Part shown: positions 32,757 to 42,100 of the stretch, piece by piece
Layout: the number at the start of each line of letters is the position of its first letter
Numbering within the stretch: the stretch's first letter is position 1
From: an uncultured Bacteroidales bacterium
GTDB taxonomy: Bacteria > Bacteroidota > Bacteroidia > Bacteroidales > F082
Direction: 5' to 3'
Assembly (NCBI GenBank): GCA_937906455.1
Contig: CALCYT010000019.1
Coordinates: forward strand, 1-44,804
Length of the DNA: 44,804 bases
Position numbers and translations under genes: made by a program
The notes under the pieces: model-generated
The model's database searches: none
Seen by the model: the letters and a program-made list of their open reading frames with translations, nothing else
What the model was told of the DNA's origin: nothing

Positions 32757-35651
32757 TCAGGGTCTTTCTCGGATTTCCATTTTCGCGAGTTTTTGCACTT
32801 CGATGCTTGGATGACCGAACTCTTCCACTATCGTTCCGAGCATGAGATACATCCCGTCGCCTTGAAAAGGGTAGGTTTTCAACACGTTAGGGAAAATCGT
32901 GGCGTCGAAGACATCGCCGTTGGCATCCAAAAAGTTGGCGAAGTGCATCAGCTCTCCCCTGCCGGTCTTCACATATTTCAAGCTGACAAGTCGTCCAAGC
33001 ATACGATATTGTTTTCCAACGTTTTGCAGCATGTTTTTGGCAAACACCTCGCCTCTGAACTTCGTCTTGAGCATGTCGAACCATGTCATTGATACCGGGA
33101 AACCGAGCAACTCTATTTCGTCGTAAGCGTCTTCAATCGGCTGTGTTTGCATCGACGGCAGCGGTATATGCGCCGGTGTCTCTTGCACCAGGCCTCGCAT
33201 ACCGTGAAACTTGTTGCGATAGCTGCTCATCTTGCCGTGGCAGGCATGGGCTTCCCACAGAAGCGTCGGTTTGCTCTTGCCTGTAAACATAAATGCGCCG
33301 CAGCGAATAAGTATCACCATCTGCTCTATTTTCGGGCGCAAACGTTCCATGAAATCGATTAGACTTCGATATTTTCCATTGATAATTCGTTCATTCACAA
33401 TGTTTTGCGCAAAGTCAGCCTCAATGCCTTGCAGATGCACAAAACCGATGTACGCCACCTTGCCATACAGCGTCGTCAAGCACTCACTCATATTGACGCA
33501 TGGCAGGTGGATGACGCCTCCTTGCCGTCGCAACTCATTGAAATACACCCATGTAGGATAAAAGCCCCCGAAATTGTTTATCACAGCCACCTGAAACTCT
33601 AATGGGAAATGTGCTTTCAGGAAGAGGCTTTGGAAGCTCTCCACGGCATACGAGGCAGAATGCGCTTTAGAGAACGAATATCCTGCAAACGACTCTATCT
33701 GCCTCCACACCTCACGTGTCACCGCATCGCTGTAACCTCTTGATTTACAATTGTCAAAAAACTTTTTTGTCAGTTCTGCCATCTCGTCTTTGCGGCGGCT
33801 TTTATGATTCATCATACGACGCAAAACGTCGGCATCCGACAAGTCGAGGCCTGCAAAATGATGGCACACTTTCAAGACGTCTTCCTGATACACCATCACG
33901 CCGTATGTCTCCTCAAGCAGCTGTTTCAGCACAGGATGCAGATAATCAATATGTTGCGGGTCATGAAAACGCTGTATGTACTGCCGCATCATGCCTGATT
34001 TCGCCACGCCCGGCCGAATGATGGAGCTTGCCGCCACTAACGTTTTATAATCATCACAGCGCAGCTTCCTCAGCAGTCCTCTCATGGCAGGGCTTTCGAT
34101 GTAGAAGCATCCGTTGGTCTCGGCATTGCGTAGCAGATTTTTCACCTTTTCGTCGTTTTTGAAATCCTCAACACGATGAATGTCGATGTTCACGCCACGG
34201 TTTTTTCTTATGATACCAACTGCGTCCTTGATATGCCCTATGCCGCGTTGACTGAGGATGTCGAGCTTCTCAACACGCAGACGCTCAGCGACATACATAT
34301 CCCACTGTGTCGTCAGGAAGCCTTTTGGGGGCATGTCGAGAGCCGCGTAGCACGTTATAGGCTCTTCGGTTATCAGTATGCCGCCGGCATGGATAGAGCG
34401 TATGTTCGGGAAATCAAGGATTTGCTGTGCCACATCAACGACGGGACGCGGCAGAGGCTCGTTTTTCGGGAATCCGTGCACCTTGCCGAGTTCGCGCAGG
34501 ACAGAGTTGTCACGAAACGTCACCATGGCACCAAGCAACGCCACACGACGCTCCGGATACTGTTTGAAGACGTAGTCGATGACCTTGTCGCGGTCTTTCC
34601 ACGAGTAGTCGATGTCGAAGTCAGGCGGACTGCTTCTTTTCGGGTTCAGAAATCGTTCAAAATAAAGGTCAAGGCCGATAGGGTCAACGTCGGTGATTCT
34701 CAGGCAATAAGCCACAATGCTGTTGGCACCGCTGCCCCGCCCCACATGGCTGATGCCCCTTGACATCGAGAAGCGCACTATGTCGGCAGCGATAAGAAAA
34801 TACGACGCAAAACCCATCTTCTCTATGATGCCGAGTTCTTTCTCGATGCGCCGATACGCCTCTTTGTTGTGAAGCCCGTAACGGTATCTCATGCCGTCGA
34901 ACGCCATCTTACGTAAAAGCTCAAGGTCGTTGTAAACGCTCTCGGTAAATGTCCTTTTATTCTTCGGTGTCTCAAAATCAAAATCTATACCGCATTGATT
35001 GACAACAGCTTCCGTCGTCTTTAGCATCTCCGGAAAGAGAGCATAGGCAGCCCTCAGCTTCTCCGGTGGCAGCAGCGTCTCATCGGCGGAGGCGTGATTT
35101 TCGAGTCTCGAAATGAGGATGTTTTTGTCGATGGCCCTAAGGTTTTTATGAACCTCAAAATCTTTCTCGCCGAGGAAGGTCACAGGTTGTGCGATCACTA
35201 TCTTTTCCTGATGGTTTCGCAAGTCTGACGTAAGCAGTCGCGACACCTGAGACAGTCGCACTCCAATGTATTCGTTATCATTGAGCTGCGAAATTTTCCG
35301 TTTCCCGAAAGGGTAAATAACGATGACATCGTTCCACTGCGGCGCGTCTATATCATAAGGTGTCTTGCTGATGTTATGCTGCGTCAGCGTCTCGTTGATC
35401 TCACGGAAACCCTCGTTGTTTACGGCGATGGCGATGTAGAGCAAATCGTCACCGTTACGGAACTCGCATCCCGCGATGGGTTTGATGCCATATTTCTTGC
35501 ATTCGAATACGAAATCGACTATGCCCGCGGTGTTGTTGATGTCGGTGAGTGCCAATGATGAAATATGCATACGACAGGCTTGCTCCACCAGATTCTCGAT
35601 GGAGATGGTGCCGTAACACAAGCTGTAATATGACCTGACATTCAAATACAT
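32757..35651 (-). CDS. Short DnaE-type DNA polymerase III alpha-like subunit
   Basis: A 964-residue C-family DNA polymerase, shorter than replicative DnaE (about 1160-1250). The PHP domain at the start is degenerate: LNVRSYYSLCYG replaces the HxH metal motif, and ALTDINN lacks the second histidine. Polymerase residues are intact: PDFDID (343-348), with the family Asp pair 346 and 348, GRGSGANS before it, and LDILSQRGIGHIKDA carrying the third acid. An OB-fold follows near the C-terminus, and the tau-binding tail is missing. Together with the Y-family polymerase upstream and the self-cleaving regulator this resembles the error-prone cassettes with DnaE2/ImuC. That role is inferred from domain make-up and neighbours. 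Confidence 0.85.
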   Translation of the reverse strand: MYLNVRSYYSLCYGTISIENLVEQACRMHISSLALTDINNTAGIVDFVFECKKYGIKPIAGCEFRNGDDLLYIAIAVNNEGFREINETLTQHNISKTPYDIDAPQWNDVIVIYPFGKRKISQLNDNEYIGVRLSQVSRLLTSDLRNHQEKIVIAQPVTFLGEKDFEVHKNLRAIDKNILISRLENHASADETLLPPEKLRAAYALFPEMLKTTEAVVNQCGIDFDFETPKNKRTFTESVYNDLELLRKMAFDGMRYRYGLHNKEAYRRIEKELGIIEKMGFASYFLIAADIVRFSMSRGISHVGRGSGANSIVAYCLRITDVDPIGLDLYFERFLNPKRSSPPDFDIDYSWKDRDKVIDYVFKQYPERRVALLGAMVTFRDNSVLRELGKVHGFPKNEPLPRPVVDVAQQILDFPNIRSIHAGGILITEEPITCYAALDMPPKGFLTTQWDMYVAERLRVEKLDILSQRGIGHIKDAVGIIRKNRGVNIDIHRVEDFKNDEKVKNLLRNAETNGCFYIESPAMRGLLRKLRCDDYKTLVAASSIIRPGVAKSGMMRQYIQRFHDPQHIDYLHPVLKQLLEETYGVMVYQEDVLKVCHHFAGLDLSDADVLRRMMNHKSRRKDEMAELTKKFFDNCKSRGYSDAVTREVWRQIESFAGYSFSKAHSASYAVESFQSLFLKAHFPLEFQVAVINNFGGFYPTWVYFNELRRQGGVIHLPCVNMSECLTTLYGKVAYIGFVHLQGIEADFAQNIVNERIINGKYRSLIDFMERLRPKIEQMVILIRCGAFMFTGKSKPTLLWEAHACHGKMSSYRNKFHGMRGLVQETPAHIPLPSMQTQPIEDAYDEIELLGFPVSMTWFDMLKTKFRGEVFAKNMLQNVGKQYRMLGRLVSLKYVKTGRGELMHFANFLDANGDVFDATIFPNVLKTYPFQGDGMYLMLGTIVEEFGHPSIEVQKLAKMEIRERP

Positions 35652-35676
35652 TTACCTTTTATCATACAGCCATCCC

Positions 35677-35720
35677 CTAATGGCTAATAGCTAATGGCTA
35701 ATAGCTAATGGCTAATAGCT
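35677..35720. repeat. GCTAATG heptamer array in the dinB-dnaE gap, entering dinB
   Basis: Alternating CTAATGG and CTAATAG units fill most of the 53-bp gap between the two polymerase genes. They continue past 35705 into the reading frame of the Y-family polymerase, where they encode its last codons (Ala-Ile-Ser-His) and stop. Confidence 0.85.
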
Positions 35721-36844
35721 TTAAATATGGCATTTCCCCCGAAGCGTTTTCTTATCTTATCCATTGCGCCGTAGAGATTTGTCATTTCCGCAGTGTCGTC
35801 AAACAAATCGAGTTGCTGGGTGCCTCCTACGAGGCTGCTGAGTCTCACCCCTATGAGTCTTATCATCAGTCGGCGGTCGTAGAGTCTGTCGAAGATGTCG
35901 TACACCGTTTTTAATAATAGGTGGTCGAACGAGGTGTAAGGTATCTGTCGTTGCATAGTGTGCGTGTCGAAGTCGGAGTATCGTATCTTCACCGTGACGC
36001 AACCCGTGAGTTTGGTCTGCGAGCGCAGTTCGAAAGCCAGGCGTTCCACCATCTTTGCGAGCACGCTCTTCAGCAAAACGATGTCGATGGTATCGGTCTC
36101 GAAGGTGTGTTCTTTGCTGAGTGATTTCTGTTCCTCATAGGGCTGTACCGGTGCCGTGTCGATGCCGTTAGCTTTTTTCCAAATCTCCATTCCCGTCTTT
36201 CCAAGTGCTTGAGCCACAACGACATCTGGTATTTGACGGAAGTCACCGATAGTGACGATGCCCATCGAACGCAGCAGTTGAAACGTCTTAGCTCCCACCA
36301 TCGGAATCTTGCCTATTGAGAGCGGGTCGAGGAAAGGATGCACCTGCTGGTGAGTGACCTGCAGCTCACCGTTGGGTTTTGCCTCGTCGGTGGCGATTTT
36401 AGAGATGGTCTTATTCTCGGAAAGTCCAAACGATATCGGCAGTCCGGTGTTTTTCATTATCGTCTCTCGCAGCTCGTGAGCCCATTTCTGGCATCCGAAG
36501 AAACGGTCCATCCCTGTGATGTCGATATAATGTTCGTCGATGCTTGTCTTCTCATAAACCGGTGCTTTGTCGGCTATTATCTCTGTCACGAGGCGTGAGT
36601 AGCGACTGTACAGCTCCATGTCGCCGCCTATGAACACCGCCTGCGGGCACAATTGTTTAGCCACTCGCATCGGTTGGGCCGAATGCACTCCGAAACGCCG
36701 AGCCTCGTAGCTGCACGTGGAGACGACGCCACGGTCCGACATGCCGCCCACGATGACGGGACGTCCCTCCAAGGCGGGGTTTATCAAACGCTCCACCGAC
36801 ACAAAGAAAGTGTCCAAATCCAAATGTAAAACAGTCCTTTCCAT
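35705..36844 (-). CDS. dinB: Y-family DNA polymerase (DinB/Pol IV-like)
   Basis: A 379-residue translesion polymerase. Catalytic acids are Asp9 in HLDLDTFF and Asp103-Glu104 in SIDEHYID; His105 stands where Ala is usual in Pol IV. SYEARRFGVHSAQPMR marks the finger region. The thumb and little-finger domains follow. A beta-clamp binding motif QQLDLF lies at 343-348, so the polymerase should reach the replication fork. It is transcribed towards the short DnaE gene and divergently from the LexA/CI-like regulator, a typical Bacteroidota mutagenesis neighbourhood. Its final residues come from a heptamer repeat, which may have lengthened or replaced the original tail. Confidence 0.92.
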   Translation of the reverse strand: MERTVLHLDLDTFFVSVERLINPALEGRPVIVGGMSDRGVVSTCSYEARRFGVHSAQPMRVAKQLCPQAVFIGGDMELYSRYSRLVTEIIADKAPVYEKTSIDEHYIDITGMDRFFGCQKWAHELRETIMKNTGLPISFGLSENKTISKIATDEAKPNGELQVTHQQVHPFLDPLSIGKIPMVGAKTFQLLRSMGIVTIGDFRQIPDVVVAQALGKTGMEIWKKANGIDTAPVQPYEEQKSLSKEHTFETDTIDIVLLKSVLAKMVERLAFELRSQTKLTGCVTVKIRYSDFDTHTMQRQIPYTSFDHLLLKTVYDIFDRLYDRRLMIRLIGVRLSSLVGGTQQLDLFDDTAEMTNLYGAMDKIRKRFGGNAIFKAISH

Positions 36845-36851
36845 ATTCTTT

Positions 36852-36886
36852 GGCTCTCGCAGATTACGCGGATTTAACAGATTTTT
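36852..36886. repeat. Possible dispersed repeat fragment
   Basis: CTCGCAGATTACGCGGATTTAACAGATTTTTT-like sequence (about 36856-36887). From memory, similar phrases occur many times between genes in Bacteroidota genomes. Only one copy is present here, so repeat status cannot be shown from this window. It lies in the 284-bp gap between dinB and the regulator, where operators would be expected. Confidence 0.4.
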
Positions 36887-37040
36887 TTATTATTTCCACA
36901 ATCTTATCTGTAGAATTGCTTGCGTTGCGAGCTGCATATTTCGCCGACTTGACTGAGGAAGAATTCCGTGTATTCTGCATAATCCTGCGAGAAATTTTTA
37001 AAAAAATTCATTTTTTTCTTGTCATGTTAAAAATTTTTTG

Positions 37041-37048
37041 TAATTTTG
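37041..37048 (+). promoter_or_regulatory. -7 promoter box for the S24 regulator
   Basis: TAATTTTG fits TAnnTTTG, 80 nt before the ATG at 37129. A TTGAC at 37046-37050 and an inverted GTCAA at 37102-37106 could be operator half-sites for self-control, but the match is short. Confidence 0.5.
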
Positions 37049-37128
37049 ACGTGTTTTTAATCAAATTTTGCGACGAAAAATTAGTCATTATTTTAATACG
37101 TGTCAAGAAAAATTTTAAAATTTTTGCT

Positions 37129-37932
37129 ATGTTATTCAGTACCAACATCAAATTTTTGAGAAAACGTCGTTTGAAGACGCAGGATGACGTCGCCACGGCG
37201 CTCAACATGAAGCGTTCGACGCTCAGCGGATACGAGAACGAGGTGTCGGAGCCGGGCATTGATGCACTCGTTGCCTTGTCAAAATATTTCAACGTTGCCA
37301 TCGACACATTGATAAAGGTGGATTTGACGCAGATCGGCGAGTTTCAGCTCAGCCAGCTTGAGCGAGGCTACGACGTGCATCTCAAAGGCAGCAACATCAG
37401 GGTGCTTGCCACCACCGTCGATAGCGACAACATCGAGAACATCGAGCTTGTCTCGGAGCGCGCAAAGGCCGGATACACAACGGGTTACGCTGACCCTGAA
37501 TACATCCGCATACTACCCACGTTCCAGCTGCCGTTTCTGTCGAAAGAGCGCAAATACCGCACCTTCCAAATCAGCGGCGACTCTATGCTACCTATCCCCG
37601 ACAAGTCGTACGTCACCGGAGAATACGTCCTCGACTGGCATAACATCCACGACCGTCAGGCATATATCATCCTCACCATCGACGACGGGATAGTGTTTAA
37701 AATCGTTGAAAATCATATCACCGAAGGTTTCTTAAGGCTTCATTCACTCAACCCTATCTATCATCCGTTCGACATCTCGCTCAACGAGGTGAAAGAGGTG
37801 TGGAAATTCGTGCATTACATCAGCTCGGAGATGCCTGAAAACATGAACCGGCCACGCGAACAAGAGCTTATCGACACAATAAACGACCTCAAAAAACAGG
37901 TTCAAGCCATACAAATGAAGCTGGATTTGTAA
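37129..37932 (+). CDS. LexA/CI-like self-cleaving regulator (HTH-XRE, S24 peptidase)
   Basis: A 267-residue repressor-type regulator. An XRE helix-turn-helix covers about residues 7-60 (RLKTQDDVATALNMKRSTLSGYE). The S24 domain has a likely cleavage site Ala114-Gly115 in ERAKAGYTTGY, nucleophile Ser152 in ISGDSMLP and general base Lys191 in VFKIVEN. A short C-terminal coiled coil follows (residues 245-265). Such proteins cleave themselves when RecA filaments form after DNA damage. It is divergent from the dinB-dnaE pair, so it is the best candidate for their control. The ATG at 37129 was chosen because upstream sequence is AT-rich and non-coding-like with the promoter inside it. Confidence 0.9.
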   Translation: MLFSTNIKFLRKRRLKTQDDVATALNMKRSTLSGYENEVSEPGIDALVALSKYFNVAIDTLIKVDLTQIGEFQLSQLERGYDVHLKGSNIRVLATTVDSDNIENIELVSERAKAGYTTGYADPEYIRILPTFQLPFLSKERKYRTFQISGDSMLPIPDKSYVTGEYVLDWHNIHDRQAYIILTIDDGIVFKIVENHITEGFLRLHSLNPIYHPFDISLNEVKEVWKFVHYISSEMPENMNRPREQELIDTINDLKKQVQAIQMKLDL

Positions 37933-37971
37933 AAAAAATAAAATTTTTGTCATTTTTTCCCAAAAATTGTC

Positions 37972-37979
37972 TATATTTG
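37972..37979 (+). promoter_or_regulatory. -7 promoter box for a lipoprotein gene
   Basis: TATATTTG, then CG. TTTG at 37946-37949 is a possible -33 box (22-bp spacer). The box lies about 31 nt before the ATG at 38011. Confidence 0.6.
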
Positions 37980-38010
37980 CGCAAATTTTAAATCCTAAAA
38001 TTATAAAAGT

Positions 38011-38919
38011 ATGAAGAAACTATTTTTATCATTGATGCTTGTTGCAGGATTGGCAGCAGGTTTCACAAGTTGCGAAAACAACGATGACGAAAACACGACA
38101 CACACACAGACATTCACTTTGGGTGAGACAAGTTATACTGTTGACAACGCCATCGCCGTCATGAACATTCAGTATCAAGACAGAGAGGTTTACAACGCCA
38201 TTGTATTGTCACAAGGTGAGTTAATCGGTGAAGCCGGTGGCGAAGGCCAAGCTGTCGTTCTTCTTTTCAAGGGTAACATCACGTCCAACACCTACTCGTT
38301 GTCAGTAAATGAAGAGGCTTATCCGAAGTACATCGTAGCCAAATGCGGCATTGATGACATTGTCAACTTCGACCTTGAGAACTACGAGGATAACGAAGAC
38401 GCTTATATCGCGAAGACGGGCACTTTGACCGTTGAGGAGTCTAATGGCAAATATGTCTTCACAACAGATGGCATTGAGGTCAAGAATTACAAAAACGATG
38501 AGGTTTTGGCTTCAACACTCGATTATGAAGGCACACCTAACGTATTCACGCTTGCCACAGTAGAGGAAGGCGACCTCAATGGTACTCCTGTCGTGACAGC
38601 CGGCACCACCAAAGTGACTATCATGTTCATCGAAGTCGGTGTCGCTTGCTTCATCACAGAAAACGGCGACTTCATCGGATTCTCATCGACAGATTCATTT
38701 GACAACGGCATTCCAACAGGTGAGTTCACCAACAGCGACAAGCCTATCCTCTTTGTTGAGGCAATGAATATCGAAAACATCAAGCACGCGACAGACGGCA
38801 ATATTACCGTTGCTAAATATGGCGATGTTTACACTATTGACATAAACGCGACAATCGAAGACACAGATTATGTCATGCACTATGTAGGCACAATGCCTTC
38901 TTTTGAATATCCTTTCTAA
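38011..38919 (+). CDS. Hypothetical outer-membrane or surface lipoprotein
   Basis: A 302-residue protein with a lipoprotein signal (MKKLFLSLMLVAGLAAG, lipobox FTSC at about residues 18-21) followed by an acidic linker ENNDDENTT, which in Bacteroidota favours export to the cell surface. The rest is beta-rich, with two halves that look alike in places (TLTVEESNGKYVFTTDGIEV and NITVAKYGDVYTIDINATIE), suggesting two domains of the same type. I recognise no catalytic motif and make no function call. It has its own promoter and terminator, and thus is probably a single-gene unit. Confidence 0.75.
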   Translation: MKKLFLSLMLVAGLAAGFTSCENNDDENTTHTQTFTLGETSYTVDNAIAVMNIQYQDREVYNAIVLSQGELIGEAGGEGQAVVLLFKGNITSNTYSLSVNEEAYPKYIVAKCGIDDIVNFDLENYEDNEDAYIAKTGTLTVEESNGKYVFTTDGIEVKNYKNDEVLASTLDYEGTPNVFTLATVEEGDLNGTPVVTAGTTKVTIMFIEVGVACFITENGDFIGFSSTDSFDNGIPTGEFTNSDKPILFVEAMNIENIKHATDGNITVAKYGDVYTIDINATIEDTDYVMHYVGTMPSFEYPF

Positions 38920-38936
38920 TCAGAACAGAGCATAAT

Positions 38937-38971
38937 AAAAAAGACGTCACTCTTCGAGTGACGTCTTTTTT
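38937..38971 (+). terminator. Rho-independent terminator after the lipoprotein gene
   Basis: GACGTCACTC pairs with GAGTGACGTC (38943-38965) around a TTC loop, flanked by an A-run and a T-run, so it can act in both directions. Confidence 0.92.
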
Positions 38972-38977
38972 TATAAT

Positions 38978-39106
38978 CGTCATTTCGACTGAAGCGAAGC
39001 GAAATGGAGAAATCCTTTTTAGAATAAGCTTTTGCGGATGGAGGATTTATTCACCAGAGGTGAATGCTTTCGCTTCGCTCAGGTCTCGACTACGCTCGAA
39101 ATGACG
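38978..39106. mobile_element. MITE-like element, 129 bp, with 11-bp inverted ends
   Basis: The element begins CGTCATTTCGA (38978-38988) and ends TCGAAATGACG (39096-39106), a perfect 11-bp terminal inverted repeat. Its right half (39043-39105) is shared with 13190-13252. No reading frame is inside, and no flanking target-site duplication was clear. It sits 4 bp from the stop codon of the tricorn protease gene. A non-mobile structural repeat is an alternative. Confidence 0.6.
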
Positions 39107-39110
39107 TGCG

Positions 39111-42100
39111 TTATTTCCCCCAGTAGTGGAAATCATCAAGTTCCTTCAGCAGCTCTTTCACCGCTGCCTCAAGTTGTTCGTCAACACCTTGGGCGAGCTT
39201 CTCCGGAGTGTTTTTCACCTTGATGTCAGGCTCCAACTGGCTGTTTTCCAGATAGTCACCCTCCTGTGTGCGATACCCCACCACAGGAAGTCCGAAATAC
39301 AGGCTGTTGTCCTGCAACGTCTCCCAAGTGACGGTGCTCATGGTGCCGGGCACAGGCATCCCGACGAGTTTGCCCATGTGTTTATGCTTGTAAACCCATG
39401 GTGTCCCGTGCGCGTTGCTGTAGTTTGCCTCGCCCACAATCATAATCGAAGGCTTCACGTAACGGCGCGACGGCATCACACAAGCCACCGTGTCGCGAAT
39501 CACCTGTTCGAGATATTTCTCGCCGGAGAAGAGTATCTCGATATCTTCATGCAGACGGCCACCACCATTGAAACGGGTGTCGATGACAATGCCTTCGCGG
39601 AGGTTGTATTTGCCCAAGATGTCGGCATAAACATCGCGGTAGCTGGCGTCGCCCATGCTTCTGATATGGACGTATCCGAGACGCCCATTCGACAGGCTGT
39701 CCACGATATGAGCGTTACGTTTTATCCAGCGTTTGTAGAGCAAGTCATTTTGCGTGCCTCGTGAGATAGGTTTCACCACCTCGTCCCAGTGTTTTTTCGA
39801 CTTCGGGCTGTACAACGACACCAACACGCTTTTCCCCGCCTTCTTGTTAAGAAGCGGGAAGTAGTCCATGTCACGCGTAATCGCCACGCCGTCAATCTTT
39901 TCGATGATGTCGCCGGCTTTGACCTGCGAGTTTTTCTTGTCGAAAGGGCCATATTCCAGCACTTCTTCGACGCGGAGTCCGTCCTTGTCGTATTTCCAGT
40001 CGAGCAGCAGTCCGAGTTGCGCGGTCGCGTCGCCGTCGGCGCCGCTCCCGCGATAGCCCGAGCCGGAATGAGAGACGTTAAGCTCACCAAGCACCTCGCT
40101 GAGCAGCTCCGCAAAGTCGTAGTTATTATTGACATGTGCGAGGAAAGGATAAAAATCTTTCTTTATCTGCTCGAAGTCGGCTCCGTTATGGTCGCGGCGG
40201 AACAGACGTTTGCTCTCTTGCAGGAACACATGGTTGTACATATATTCACGCTCGGCGGCATGGTCAAGCTCCATGGTGGCGTCATATTTAATAGGTGTAG
40301 CCTTACCTCCTTTGGTGTCGATTTTCTGGAGATTACCGCCGGACAAAACATAGATGTTGTCGCCTTTTTTGTTTAACACGAGATTAGCGCCGCCACCATC
40401 GAGTTTCTTCAAAATCTTGGTCGATTTCTCACGAACATCGAGTTCCCAGAGGTCATAGCCTTTCTCAAACGAGCTTAAAAAATACAGTTTGTCGCCGTCC
40501 TTCGACAAGACGGCACCCGAAAGTCTCGACGACATAGGTGTGAGGCGGACGACACGCTCATCGAGTCTATCTAATTCAATATCAATGGCTTTAGTCTCTT
40601 CTTTCTTGTCTTTGTCGTCTTTTTTGCCTTTTTTATCCTTCTTATCTCCTTTATCTTTTATCTCATTATCTTTTATCTTTTCCTCCTCCTTCTTCTGAAT
40701 CTCATATTCTTCCTTCGAGAGCTTGAATTTATCGTATGCGTCCTGGTTCATGAAGCAGATGAAGGCATCGTTTTGGCTACCCCATGAGGCGTGAGAGCGC
40801 ATTCCGTAACGGTTGGAGTGGAAAGTGATTGCGTTGCCGTCCAAGGCCCAGCGCGGGCCTCCGGTGATATAGCCGTCGTTGGTGATATTGTAAATCTTCA
40901 TGTCGCCGTTTGCCGAGACTATTCCCACATCGGAATAGGGGTCACGCATGTTGGTGATAAGCGTCAAGGCGAACCATTTTCCGTCGGGAGACCATTGATA
41001 ACCAAACTCGTATGCGCTTGTCCCGTAATGTTGCGTCCCGTCAGTGATTTGACGTGTTTTCTTTGTCTTCAGATTCAGCACTTTAAGGACATGACGATTC
41101 TCGATATAGGCTATTTCCTTGCCGTCGGGTGAAAACTGCGGTGCCGAGCGTTCGATGCCGTCGTCGTCGAACAGACGTTCCTCCTCTATCAAGGTGGCAT
41201 AGGCGAAATTAAGGTCTTCCTTACGTGTCATTTTCGCGAGATAAAGGTTATAATAGCCGTCACGCTCGGAGGTGTAAACCAGCATCTTCCCGTCCGGAGA
41301 GAACGACGGATCCGCCTCAGCCTCAGGCGTGTGCGTGATTTGTTTGGTGGTCTGGTACTCATCGGATGTGACGAACACCTCGCCGCGCGACACGAAGGCT
41401 ATGAGGTTGCCTTCCGGTGTTATGGTGAGGTCGGAGGCACCACCGAACCTGCCACGTTCCACCATGTTTTCCTGATCGTTAACAATATGAATATCAACCT
41501 TTTGAGGCTTTTGTCCTATTGTTTGTGTATAAATCTCACCCTGATAGCCGTAGCACAGGGTGCCGTCGTTGGCGATGCTCAGGAAACGAACGGGATATGT
41601 CTCGAAATCAGAGATCTTCACCGGCTCGAATTTCGCCGGCCACTGCATCATATACACGTTTTGGCTGTTTCTGCCTGCCGGCTCGCTGAGGTACACGAAT
41701 GAGTTATGGTCGGGCATGAACACAGGGTCGCGGTCCTCACCGATGTTGAACGTCAATATCTTATGTGATTTTTCCTTGGCATCGTAATACACTATGTCGC
41801 GTGCCACCGATGATGTCTGGTGTTTCCTCCAGATATTCTCGCTTCCTTTGCGGTCGTAGTACAGGAACGACTCTCCGTCAGCGTCGAACGACACCGAGCA
41901 CACCGTGGCGGCGGTAACCTGCTGTGGCCGTCCGCCCTCAACCGACGCCTTATACAGTTCCGTCATCCAGCCGGCGGCAAACTGGGCGTCGGCGGCGTCT
42001 TTCTGGATGTGGGCACTATAGTATATCTCAGTGTCGTCGGGCGAGAACGCCAGCGGTATCTCATTCGCCGAGTGCGTCGTCACCCGTCGCGCCACGCCGC

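Noticed and set aside
37046..37106. TTGAC...GTCAA as a LexA-type operator
   Set aside because: The half-sites are only 5 bp and 51 bp apart in AT-rich DNA, so a chance match is likely; kept only as a weak note.
36850..37128. N-terminal extension of the S24 regulator
   Set aside because: The added 93 residues are encoded by AT-rich DNA that contains the -7 box at 37041 and read as low-complexity; the family start matches the ATG at 37129.
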